From NCBI RefSeq assembly GCF_007829525.1, contig NZ_VLJP01000012.1:140132-204131 (forward strand): a stretch of DNA of 64,000 nt, written 5' to 3'. Shown here in pieces: positions 17,794 through 25,852 of this stretch. The stretch's first letter is position 1. Each line of letters opens with the position of its first letter. Origin of the DNA: Mesorhizobium sp. J18. GTDB lineage: Bacteria > Pseudomonadota > Alphaproteobacteria > Rhizobiales > Rhizobiaceae. The notes under the pieces were generated by a model. That model saw only the letters and a list, made by a program, of their open reading frames with translations, was not told the DNA's origin and made no database searches. The position numbers and the translations under genes are program-made.

Positions 17794-19449
17794 CTATTGT
17801 CCCGCCGCATGCCTGCCGGCATTGCGGCCTGAGAAGATGCAGCCGCCGAGGAAGGTTCCTTCCAGCGCGTTGTAGCCGTGATAGCCGCCGCCTCCGAAAC
17901 CGGCGACTTCGCCTGCCGCATAGAGGCCAGGTATCGGCTCACCATCCTTATCAAGAACCTGAGCGTCCAGATTGGTATGCAGGCCGCCGAGCGTCTTGCG
18001 GGTGAGCACATGCAGCCGCACCGCAATCAGCGGGCCATTGGCCGGATCGAGTATCCTGTGTGGCCTGGCGGTGCGGACCAGCCGGTCGCCCAGATAGTTG
18101 CGGGCGCCGCGGATCGCCATCACTTGCGCGTCCTTGGAAAAAGGATTGTCGATTTCGCGATCGCGGGCGGCAATCTGCGCCTCGATATGCGCGCGGTCGA
18201 GCAGCGTGCTTCGAGTGAGGTCGTTCATCGCCTGGACAAGCGCGCCGAGCGTGTCGCGGACGATGAAATCCTCGCCCTTCTGCTTGAAGGCTTCGACGGG
18301 CGGGGGCGCACCCTCGCCACGGCGGCTTTTCAGCACGGCGCGCCAGCTTTTGGAAGCGAAGTCCGGATTCTGCTCGGAACCGGAAAGCGCGAATTCCTTC
18401 CTGATGATCTTCTGGGTCAGGATAAACCAGGAATAGTCATGGCCGGTGGAAAGGATCTGCTTCAGCGTCGTCATCGTATCGAAGCCGGGCAGGCAGGGCG
18501 GCGGCAGGCGGTTGCCGAGCGCGTCGAACCACATGGAGGACGGACCAGGCAGGATGCGTATGCCGTGGTCGGGCCAGATCGGCGCCCAGTTCTTTACGCC
18601 CTCGGTATAGTGCCACATGCGGTCAGCATTGATGATGGCGCCGCCCGCCTTGCGGGCAATCTCCAGCATGCGGCCATCGACATGGTGGGGAACGCCGGCG
18701 ACCATGTTCTTCGGCGGTGGACCAAGGCGATCCCTCGGCCAGTTCTTGCGCACGAGCTCGAAATTGCCGCCGATGCCGCCGGAAGCAACGATTACCGCGC
18801 CGGCCCTGAACTCGAAATCTCCCACGATCTCGCGGCTCGACTGCTGGCCGCGTTCCACCGACGAGGGTTTCAGCACCTCGCCCGCGACGCCGGTGACCGC
18901 GCCCTTCGACCTGATCAGGCGGCTGGCGCGGTGGCGGAATTTCAGCGCAATCAGACCACCGGCCACATGTTCGCGTATACGTCGCTCGAACGGCTCGGTG
19001 ACGCCCGGGCCGCTTCCCCAGGTGATGTGGAAACGGGGAACGGAATTGCCGTGACCATGCGCCAGCGAGCCGCCGCGCTCGGCCCAGCCGACGACGGGGA
19101 ACCAGCGCATGCCCATACCGTAGAGCCACGATCGCATCTCGCCGGCGGCGAAATCGATGAAGGCCTCTGCAACCTTGCGCGGCCAGTAGTCCTCGTCGCG
19201 ATCGAAGCCGGCGGAGCCCATCCAGTCCTGCAGGGCGAGGTCGCGGCTGTCCCGGATGCGTATACGGCGCTGTTCCGGGCTGTCGACGAAGAACAGCCCG
19301 CCGAGCGACCAGAAGGCCTGGCCTCCGAGGGAATTCTCTCCTTCCTGCTCGAGGATGATTACACGCTTGCCCGCATCGGCCAATTCGGCCGCTGCGACCA
19401 GCCCTGCCAGTCCGCCGCCGATGATGACCGCATCTGCCTCCTCTGCCAT
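17794..19449 (-). CDS. FAD-binding dehydrogenase (KstD/fumarate-reductase-like)
   Basis: A 551-residue flavoprotein. The FAD dinucleotide motif GGGLAGLVAAAELADAG is at residues 11-27 with the acidic strand end (VIILEQE), and the FAD_binding_2 signature GGYHGYNALEGTFLGGCI is near the C-terminus. It resembles bacterial proteins annotated as FAD-binding dehydrogenase, related to 3-ketosteroid dehydrogenase and fumarate reductase. The substrate is unknown. GGGAGGAGCGG precedes the ATG at 19449. It is flanked upstream by the MotB-like gene on the same strand with a 70-base gap; there is no steroid gene context. Confidence 0.87.
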   Translation of the reverse strand: MAEEADAVIIGGGLAGLVAAAELADAGKRVIILEQEGENSLGGQAFWSLGGLFFVDSPEQRRIRIRDSRDLALQDWMGSAGFDRDEDYWPRKVAEAFIDFAAGEMRSWLYGMGMRWFPVVGWAERGGSLAHGHGNSVPRFHITWGSGPGVTEPFERRIREHVAGGLIALKFRHRASRLIRSKGAVTGVAGEVLKPSSVERGQQSSREIVGDFEFRAGAVIVASGGIGGNFELVRKNWPRDRLGPPPKNMVAGVPHHVDGRMLEIARKAGGAIINADRMWHYTEGVKNWAPIWPDHGIRILPGPSSMWFDALGNRLPPPCLPGFDTMTTLKQILSTGHDYSWFILTQKIIRKEFALSGSEQNPDFASKSWRAVLKSRRGEGAPPPVEAFKQKGEDFIVRDTLGALVQAMNDLTRSTLLDRAHIEAQIAARDREIDNPFSKDAQVMAIRGARNYLGDRLVRTARPHRILDPANGPLIAVRLHVLTRKTLGGLHTNLDAQVLDKDGEPIPGLYAAGEVAGFGGGGYHGYNALEGTFLGGCIFSGRNAGRHAAGQ

Positions 19450-19519
19450 CCGCTCCTCCCTTTGCGGCGGCATGGTAGAAGCGATGGGCAGCGGCTTGCA
19501 ACGCCGTTTTGTGGCTGGC

Positions 19520-20551
19520 CTAACGCTCGGTCAGCTTGAGTTCGATGCGGCGGTTCCTGGAGCGCGCTTCCATGGTATCGGCTTCATCGAGCGGCTGATA
19601 TTCGCCGAAGCCGGCGGCGACGAGCCTGTTCGCAGGAACGCCGTTCTCGATCAGGAACTTGACCACCGCGGTAGCGCGGGCCGAGGACAATTCCCAGTTA
19701 TCGCGATAACGGCCGGTGCCGGAAAGGGGAATGTTATCCGTGTGGCCGTCGACACGCAGCACCCAGTTGATCTCGGGCGGGATCTCCTTCTGCAGGTCGA
19801 TCACCGCGTCGGCGAGTTTTTTCATCTCGGCCTTGCCGGCATCGTTGATCTCGGAGGCTCCGGAAGGAAACAGGACTTCCGCCTGGAAGACGAAACGGTC
19901 ACCGACGATACGGATATTCTCGCGATCCGAAAGGATTTCGCGCAAGCGCCCGAAGAAGTCGGACCGATAGCGGTTCAGCTCCTGGACGCGCTGGGCCAGT
20001 GCCACATTCAGGCGGCGGCCGAGATCGGCAATCTTGGCATTGGATTCCCTGTCGCGCTGCTCGGAAGCGTCAAGCGCGGCTTCAAGAGCCGCGATCTGCT
20101 TGCGCAGGGCGGAAATCTGCTGGTTGAGCAATTCCACCTGGGAGAGCGCCCGCTGGCTTATCTGACGCTCGCTGGCAAGTTCATCGGTCAACTCTCCGAC
20201 GCGTTCCTCAGCCGCCTGGCTTTCGCCTGCGCCGCTGGTCAGAAGCTGCTCCAGACGGGAATTCTCGGCTTCCGCATCGGAGAGAGAGGCGCGCAGACTG
20301 GCGATGATATCCTCCGCATCCTGCGAGTTGGATCGCTCCAGCGCGAGCAATTGCGTCAGTTCGTTGATCTGGTCATTGAGCCTGTTGAGAACCGCATCCT
20401 TGCCGGTGATCTCCTGGCTGAGGAAATACTGCGCCAGCACGAAGACCGACAGCATGAACATGATGGCAAGAAGCAGCGTCGAAAGCGCGTCAACAAAGCC
20501 GGGCCAATAGTCGACACCCCGTTCGCGACGGCGACCGCGGGCAAGCGCCAT
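19520..20551 (-). CDS. MotB/OmpA-like peptidoglycan-binding protein
   Basis: A 343-residue inner-membrane protein. A single transmembrane helix spans about residues 18-40 (YWPGFVDALSTLLLAIMFML) with Asp21 in the position of the proton-carrying Asp of MotB. A coiled coil of about 150 residues follows, then an OmpA-C domain (VDGHTDNIPLS, SSARATAVVKF, EARSRNRRIELKL) with the peptidoglycan-binding Asp and Arg. One base separates it from the upstream MotA/TolQ-like gene. The pair resembles a proton-driven energiser anchored to the wall, but it is not near flagellar genes and is distinct from TolQR in this window. Its function is not established. Confidence 0.85.
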   Translation of the reverse strand: MALARGRRRERGVDYWPGFVDALSTLLLAIMFMLSVFVLAQYFLSQEITGKDAVLNRLNDQINELTQLLALERSNSQDAEDIIASLRASLSDAEAENSRLEQLLTSGAGESQAAEERVGELTDELASERQISQRALSQVELLNQQISALRKQIAALEAALDASEQRDRESNAKIADLGRRLNVALAQRVQELNRYRSDFFGRLREILSDRENIRIVGDRFVFQAEVLFPSGASEINDAGKAEMKKLADAVIDLQKEIPPEINWVLRVDGHTDNIPLSGTGRYRDNWELSSARATAVVKFLIENGVPANRLVAAGFGEYQPLDEADTMEARSRNRRIELKLTER

Positions 20552-20552
20552 G

Positions 20553-21572
20553 TCAGCTTCTTTCCTCTTTGCTCAGTGCCGCGGCGATCTTCTCCAGCGT
20601 TTCACGGAGGGCTTTCTGGTCCTCGGCCTGGGATTCGACCCAGTCGCGCATCATCTGCTGCTCATGGCGCATGTTCTTGACCAGACCAGCGATGCCGTCG
20701 GCCAGAGCAGCCATGGAGGCTGCGACACGCGGATTGGGCGAACCGCCGGCTTCCTGCATGCTGCGCAGGCGCTCGGAAAGTATTTTCAGCTCCTCGGAGG
20801 AATTCGCCTTTCCGCCATCAGCAAGGTCCGATCCGAGATCGGTCACCGTCGACAGCCAGTTTTCCAGTTCGGTGTAAAATCTGTTCTGGGCTCGTCCCGC
20901 CTGGAGGTCGAGGAAGCCGAGGACCAGTGATCCCGACAGGCCGAAAAGCGACGAGGAGAAAGCCGTGCCCATGCCTTGCAGCGGTGCCGAAAGGCCGGAT
21001 TTGAGCGATTGAAGGATGTCATTGGCATCACCCGAACCCGGATCGAGAGACTGGATCGTGTCGCCAATCGACCCGATTGTCTGCAATAGGCCCCAGAAGG
21101 TGCCAAGCAGGCCCAGAAAGACGAGAAGGCCGATGAGATAGCGGGATATGTCCCGGCTCTCATCCAGGCGGGTGGCGATGGAATCGAGTATGGAGCGCAT
21201 CGAACTTGTCGAAAGCGCCATGCTGGACGACCGGCCGAGAAGGGCTTTCATGGGCGCCAGAAGAACCGGGTCTCCCGCTTCCGTGCCCGCCCTGAAGGAA
21301 TTGACCCAGCGCACTTCGCGGAAAAGCCTGACGACCTGTGCGAAAGCAAGAAGAATTCCGACTGCGAGCACCCCCAGAATGAGCCCGTTCAGACCAGGAT
21401 TGGTTTGAAATGCCGAAGATATCTGGCGGTAGAGTATCGCCGCGACGAAACCGACGATCGCCAGGAAAATCAGCATCGAAAACAGGAACACCTGCGGACT
21501 GGAAAGGCTGCGCGGATCGTAATCCTCATCGGGGGACAGGCGATCCGAACCCAGTGCTTTCAGCAAGGCCAT
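20553..21572 (-). CDS. MotA/TolQ/ExbB-like proton-channel protein
   Basis: A 339-residue membrane protein with four predicted transmembrane helices: two near residues 28-50 and 62-82, and a pair in LIGLLVFLGLLGTFWGLLQTIGS (about 145-167) and the conserved stretch around GMGTAFSSSLFGLSGSLVLGFL (about 200-222). The TFWGL and MGTAFSSSLFGL segments match the MotA/TolQ/ExbB core. The C-terminal about 100 residues are helical and cytoplasmic. It precedes the MotB-like gene by one base, so the two form an operon. It is longer than typical TolQ and has no flagellar context. Confidence 0.87.
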   Translation of the reverse strand: MALLKALGSDRLSPDEDYDPRSLSSPQVFLFSMLIFLAIVGFVAAILYRQISSAFQTNPGLNGLILGVLAVGILLAFAQVVRLFREVRWVNSFRAGTEAGDPVLLAPMKALLGRSSSMALSTSSMRSILDSIATRLDESRDISRYLIGLLVFLGLLGTFWGLLQTIGSIGDTIQSLDPGSGDANDILQSLKSGLSAPLQGMGTAFSSSLFGLSGSLVLGFLDLQAGRAQNRFYTELENWLSTVTDLGSDLADGGKANSSEELKILSERLRSMQEAGGSPNPRVAASMAALADGIAGLVKNMRHEQQMMRDWVESQAEDQKALRETLEKIAAALSKEERS

Positions 21573-21686
21573 AGGCTCCTCGAATCCGTTGCTGCATAGA
21601 GACTGCCCGTGACTCTAAACGGAAATGCGACAAAATTGAAAGATATCGTCGCCGCCGGCCCTGCGCTGGCGGCGCAGCAAGCCAAT

Positions 21687-22487
21687 TTAGCGGCCCGTCG
21701 CCGGCTTTTTCAGGGCTGCGAGCAGGGCTTTGTGGATCGCCTCATTGCCAGCCACCACGGTACCGCTATCGAAGATGTTCTGCCCACCGGTCCGATCGGT
21801 AGCGAATCCACCGGCCTCGCGGATCATGAGCAGGCCCGCCGCCATGTCCCAGGGCGAGAGCGCGTCTTCCCAGAAGCCGTCGATGCGCCCAGCCGCCACA
21901 TAAGCGAGATCGAGCGCGGCCGCGCCCATGCGACGGATGCCCGCGGTCTCGCCCATGACGTTGCGAAGATCGATCAGCGCGCGGCCGTGATCACCGCGCC
22001 CGAGATGCGGGATGCCCGTACCGATCACGCAATCGTATAGCCTGCTGCGCGCGGCCACGCGCAGGCGCCGGTCGTTCAGAAATGCGCCGCCGCCGCGCTC
22101 GGCGGTGTAGAGCTCGTCCATTGCCGGATTGTAGATGACGCCGGCTACGAGTTGCCCTTGCCGCTCAAGGCCGATCGAGACGGCAAAGATGGGGATGCCG
22201 TGCAGGAAATTGGTCGTGCCGTCGAGCGGATCGACAATCCACCGATGCTGCGCGTCCTCGCCTTCGACCACGCCGCGTTCTTCCATGAGAAAGGAATAGC
22301 CCGGTCGGGCGCGCTTCAGTTCCGTATAGATGATCTCCTCGGCCTTGCGGTCGGCCTGGCTCACATAGTCGCCGGGCCCCTTGAGGGAGACCTGCAGGTT
22401 CTGCACCTCACCGAAATCGCGCGCCAGCGAACGGCCTGCCTTCATGGCGGCCTGAACCATGACATTTATGATTGCGGAACGCGCCAT
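21687..22487 (-). CDS. suhB: Inositol-monophosphatase-family phosphatase
   Basis: A 266-residue magnesium-dependent phosphatase. Motifs: MEERG (Glu ligand), WIVDPLDGTTNFLHGIPIF (metal and catalytic site) and WDMAAGLLMIREAGG (C-terminal ligand). Alphaproteobacterial relatives may hydrolyse inositol phosphates, and suhB homologues have been linked to other roles including RNA polymerase or ribosome function. It is in a same-strand cluster with efp (37 bases upstream), so the two may be co-transcribed. The exact substrate and the suhB symbol are by similarity. Confidence 0.9.
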   Translation of the reverse strand: MARSAIINVMVQAAMKAGRSLARDFGEVQNLQVSLKGPGDYVSQADRKAEEIIYTELKRARPGYSFLMEERGVVEGEDAQHRWIVDPLDGTTNFLHGIPIFAVSIGLERQGQLVAGVIYNPAMDELYTAERGGGAFLNDRRLRVAARSRLYDCVIGTGIPHLGRGDHGRALIDLRNVMGETAGIRRMGAAALDLAYVAAGRIDGFWEDALSPWDMAAGLLMIREAGGFATDRTGGQNIFDSGTVVAGNEAIHKALLAALKKPATGR

Positions 22488-22524
22488 CGGAATGGTCTTC
22501 CAAACAAGATTGTGATGCTACGCC

Positions 22525-23088
22525 TCAGTCGGCGCGGCGGATATAGGTGATTTCGTTCGTATCGACCACGATGCGCTCGCCGGCCGAAATGAAGGGCGGC
22601 ACCATGACGCGGATGCCGTTTTCCAGTACCGCAGGCTTGTAGGAGGATGCGGCGGTCTGACCCTTGACCACGGGATCGGCTTCCGCAACTTCGAGCGTGA
22701 CCTGATCCGGCAGGGAGATGCCGATAGGCTTGTCCTCATAGAGCTCGACCGTAACGGTCATGCCGTCCTGCAGGAAAGCCGCGCGCTCGCCGACAAAATC
22801 CTTCTGCAATTCGAGCTGCTCATAGCTTTCCGAATCCATGAAGACGAGCGCTTCACCCTGCTCATAGAGATAAGTGAAGTCCTTCTGCTCGAGCCTGATC
22901 CTTTCGACGGTTTCGGCAGAACGGAAGCGTTCGTTGAGCTTGGTGCCGTTGATCAGGTTCTTGAGTTCCACCTGATTGTAGGCGCCACCCTTGCCCGGCT
23001 TCACAGCATTGGTCTTGACCGCCACCCAAAGGCTGCCGTCATGCTCGATGACATTGCCGGGCCGGATTTCGTTACCGTTGATCTTCAT
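22525..23088 (-). CDS. efp: Elongation factor P
   Basis: A 187-residue protein with three beta-barrel domains. EF-P rescues ribosomes stalled on consecutive prolines. The modification-site loop is [10 protein letters not shown] with Lys33 at the tip, the residue that is beta-lysylated by EpmA in many proteobacteria. The second domain contains [12 protein letters not shown] and the third ends [18 protein letters not shown]. The start [18 protein letters not shown] is canonical. It lies upstream of suhB on the same strand. Confidence 0.97.
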   Translation of the reverse strand: MKINGNEIRPGNVIEHDGSLWVAVKTNAVKPGKGGAYNQVELKNLINGTKLNERFRSAETVERIRLEQKDFTYLYEQGEALVFMDSESYEQLELQKDFVGERAAFLQDGMTVTVELYEDKPIGISLPDQVTLEVAEADPVVKGQTAASSYKPAVLENGIRVMVPPFISAGERIVVDTNEITYIRRAD

Positions 23089-23217
23089 CCTTCAAAGTCC
23101 TGGAATTATCTTGCCTGCGGGCCGGATTGGCGCCTCCAAGACCATAAAAAGGGCCGGGAAGCAAGCCGTTGCAGGCGCTTATGCATGAAAACGGCTGGTA
23201 GCATCGGCTTGTGTCGT

Positions 23218-24225
23218 TCAGCGGAGATCGTTCGCTTCCTCGATCGCCTTCTTGCGCTGGTCTTCGGTCAGTCCTTGCAGGAAGTCCTCCATGAAAGGAT
23301 CCACAAGACCTGCGCGACGAGCCAGCACATACCAGGCAGCCGCCGCAACCGGATCCGCCTCAGTGCCGACTCCGGAACGATAGAGCTTGGCCAGACGGTT
23401 CTGTGCCGCCACATTACCGCCTTCGGCGGCCTGCTTGAGCCAGCCGAAACCGGCTTCCGGATCCGCCTTGCCGCCTCGGCCCTCCACCAGCCAGGTTCCC
23501 AGATCGAGCTGTGCCGTGTCAAAGTTCTGCCGGGCTGCGAGTTCCAGCCAGCGACGCGCCTCTGCCTCGTCGGCCGGTTTGCCACCGATGCCGTTGGCAT
23601 AGACTTGCGACATGGCATATTGGGCATCCGCTAGGCCGGCTTCAGCGGCCCGTTCGTAATAGGCGACGGCTTTCTTGGTGCTTTCAAACCCGAATTCGCG
23701 ATTCATCACCATCTGCGCGAAGTTGAATTCTGCCAGGTGATTGCCCCTGTCGGCTGCTGCCTTCATCAGTTCATAGGCTTTTTCCTCGTCCTTCTCGACA
23801 TAGCGGCCGTCGATGAGCAGGAGCGCATACTGGAACTGGGCTTCGGGTATGCCTTGCTCAGCCGCCTTGGCATACCATTTCGCGGCTTCCTTCTCATCTC
23901 GGGCAACACCCAGGCCGCGGGCATAAATCTCCGCGATTAGCGTCTGCGCGGCGCCATCTCCATTCTCGGCGCGGGGTTTTGCCAGGTTGAGAGCGGTAAG
24001 ATAGTAGCCGCGCTGGAAAGCGCCGTAGGCTGCATCAGGCACCTTGCCGAAGCGCGAGGGATTGATCTCCTCCGCCGATGGTGACGAACCGTTGTCCCTG
24101 CCGGGGCGCGCTTCCTTGCCGTCGGCCGTTGCGGATGGTTCGTCCGCTGCCCATGCGGTTGCCTGGGCATTGCCGAACAACAATAGGGCGAAAGCGAGTG
24201 CTGCGGGAGCAAGTCGTTTCGTCAT
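23218..24225 (-). CDS. Exported Sel1-repeat protein
   Basis: A 335-residue protein with a signal peptide (about residues 1-27, ending QATAWA before ADEPSA), a short charged linker, then about five to six Sel1-like repeats (for example KWYAKAAEQGIPEAQFQYALLL broken over two helices, and AVAYYERAAEAGLADAQYAMS). It is probably periplasmic; Sel1 repeats bind peptides or act as scaffolds, for example in exopolysaccharide regulation in rhizobia, but no partner is named here. Two bases separate its start from the stop of the ThiE-like gene, so the two are co-transcribed. Confidence 0.87.
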   Translation of the reverse strand: MTKRLAPAALAFALLLFGNAQATAWAADEPSATADGKEARPGRDNGSSPSAEEINPSRFGKVPDAAYGAFQRGYYLTALNLAKPRAENGDGAAQTLIAEIYARGLGVARDEKEAAKWYAKAAEQGIPEAQFQYALLLIDGRYVEKDEEKAYELMKAAADRGNHLAEFNFAQMVMNREFGFESTKKAVAYYERAAEAGLADAQYAMSQVYANGIGGKPADEAEARRWLELAARQNFDTAQLDLGTWLVEGRGGKADPEAGFGWLKQAAEGGNVAAQNRLAKLYRSGVGTEADPVAAAAWYVLARRAGLVDPFMEDFLQGLTEDQRKKAIEEANDLR

Positions 24226-24227
24226 TT

Positions 24228-24887
24228 TCAGCCTTCAAATCGCGGAGCCTTGGCGTCGAGAATCGAATTCGCGCGACGGACGGCTTCCGCCGGGTCCACT
24301 CCTGCGGCGAATACCGCCGAAGACAAGGCAACGAATTCGGCGCCCGTTGCGGCCACGGCCTCCACGGAACTGATATCGGCGCCGCCAAGAACGATGCAAG
24401 GCAGCTCGATCATCTCCGACCACCATGCCCCAAGCCCGAGGTTGCGGGGATGCGGCTCCGGTTTGGTGTCGTAGCCGAAACGCCCGAAAAACATATAGTC
24501 GGGTTGGGTCTCTCCGAGTTCAAGCGCATCGTCGCGGGTCTTGACCCCGCCGCATCCGACCATCATGCGGTCCTGATATTTGTGTATGGTATTGGCAAGC
24601 TCGGCTTTCGAAGCTTCGACATGGATGCCGTCCGCCTTGACCCTGCTGGCAATCCGAGGTTCCCCGGCGATCACGACGGCCACGCCACGCTCCTGAACAA
24701 GCGGCGTCAGCCGTTCCGCCCGCCGCTGAAAGCTGGCTTCGTCGAGATCGTAAGCTGGCAGGATCAGCGAAGCCACATCTCCGCCGGCAAGTGCCGCTGA
24801 GACGCGTTCTTCCGCATCCGCAGCATCTGGTGCAGATGGAGCGATCAGAACAAGGCGACAGCGGTCCGCGGGGATGGTTTCGGTCAT
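24228..24887 (-). CDS. ThiE-like thiamine phosphate synthase family protein
   Basis: A 219-residue TIM-barrel protein of the thiamine-phosphate-synthase/TenI superfamily: VVIAGEPRIASRVKADGIHV, MVGCGGVKTRDDALE and IVLGGADISSVEAVAATGAEFVALSS are the phosphate-binding loop regions. No other thi genes are nearby, and the canonical ThiE pyrophosphate and magnesium residues are incomplete, so it may be a TenI-like or divergent paralogue. The start at 24887 (MTETIPADRCRLV) gives normal length; the frame is open to 25046. Confidence 0.8.
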   Translation of the reverse strand: MTETIPADRCRLVLIAPSAPDAADAEERVSAALAGGDVASLILPAYDLDEASFQRRAERLTPLVQERGVAVVIAGEPRIASRVKADGIHVEASKAELANTIHKYQDRMMVGCGGVKTRDDALELGETQPDYMFFGRFGYDTKPEPHPRNLGLGAWWSEMIELPCIVLGGADISSVEAVAATGAEFVALSSAVFAAGVDPAEAVRRANSILDAKAPRFEG

Positions 24888-25029
24888 AGCTTCGGCATCT
24901 TTAGGAAGCGATCTTGGTTCTATTGGGGCATAGACGATGGGTTCCCTTTTGAACAGGGATCGATTCCACAAAGGCCTCTCGCCAATGCCGCCGCGAAGAG
25001 CTAAGCGGTGCGCGAAAGGCATATTCCGC

Positions 25030-25803
25030 ATGACGTCTCTGCTCACCGATCCGTTCTTCTACGCTGCCGCAATTCCGGCCGTCATTCTTGTCGGTCTGTC
25101 CAAAGGCGGTTTTGGCGGTGCGATGGCGCTGCTAGGCGTGCCGCTGATCTCCCTGGTGGTGCAGCCGGTGCAGGCAGCGGCCATCCTGCTGCCGATCCTG
25201 ATCGTCATGGATATGGCTTCACTCTGGGCATGGCGCGGCTACCGCGACGCCAGGACGCTGCGGATCATGCTGCCTGGAGCCATGATAGGCATTGCCATCG
25301 GATGGCTGACGGCAGCGGTGGTGACGGCCGGCATGGTGCGGCTCATTGTTGGTATCATCACTTTCCTGTTCTTCCTGCGCTGGGCCGTGCAGAAATTCGG
25401 CGGAGGCGAAAAGATCACACCGCACCGGCCAGTCGTCGGAGTCTTCTGGGGCGTTATTTCGGGCTTCGCGAGCTTCGTCGCCCATGCCGGCGGTCCGCCC
25501 TATCAGATCTATGCCTTGCTGTTGAAGCAGGATCCGAAGATCTATACCGGCACCAGCGTGATATATTTCGCGATCGTCAATGCGGTGAAGCTCGTTCCCT
25601 ATTTCCTGCTTGGGCAGTTCGACAGGGCGAATCTCACCGCGTCGTTCGTCCTGGTCCCCATTGCTCCTGCGGCCACCCTTGCCGGTGCATGGATCGTGAA
25701 GCGGATGCGGCCGACGGTCTTCTATCCTTTCATGTATGCAATGATATTGGTCATTTCCCTGAAACTGATCTCGGACGGCATATCCGACATCTGGGGCTGG
25801 TGA
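25030..25803 (+). CDS. TauE/SafE-family permease
   Basis: A 257-residue protein with about seven to eight transmembrane helices. Duplicated TauE/SafE cores are visible: VGLSKGGFGGAMALLGVPL near the N-terminus and GFASFVAHAGGPPYQIYALL in the second half. The family exports sulfoacetate, sulfite or other organic anions. No sulfur-metabolism genes are nearby, so the substrate is open. The ATG at 25030 (MTSLLTDPFFYAAA) places the first helix at the N-terminus; the frame is open from 24937. It is divergent from the ThiE-like gene. Confidence 0.9.
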   Translation: MTSLLTDPFFYAAAIPAVILVGLSKGGFGGAMALLGVPLISLVVQPVQAAAILLPILIVMDMASLWAWRGYRDARTLRIMLPGAMIGIAIGWLTAAVVTAGMVRLIVGIITFLFFLRWAVQKFGGGEKITPHRPVVGVFWGVISGFASFVAHAGGPPYQIYALLLKQDPKIYTGTSVIYFAIVNAVKLVPYFLLGQFDRANLTASFVLVPIAPAATLAGAWIVKRMRPTVFYPFMYAMILVISLKLISDGISDIWGW

Positions 25804-25852
25804 CGATCGCCGAGGCTTGTGCTTAAAGATGGCCGAATTCTGGAGGATGTCA

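Noticed and set aside
17878..19539. 553-codon plus-strand frame opposite the FAD dehydrogenase
   Set aside because: It is antisense to a convincing flavoprotein gene with clear FAD motifs; the frame is a codon-bias shadow.
19256..20680. 474-codon plus-strand frame over the FAD dehydrogenase and MotB-like genes
   Set aside because: It crosses the junction of two real genes on the other strand and has low-complexity content.
19520..21572. Zorya-type (ZorAB) phage defence
   Set aside because: The MotA/MotB-like pair has no ZorC/ZorD/ZorE partners and lies among housekeeping genes.
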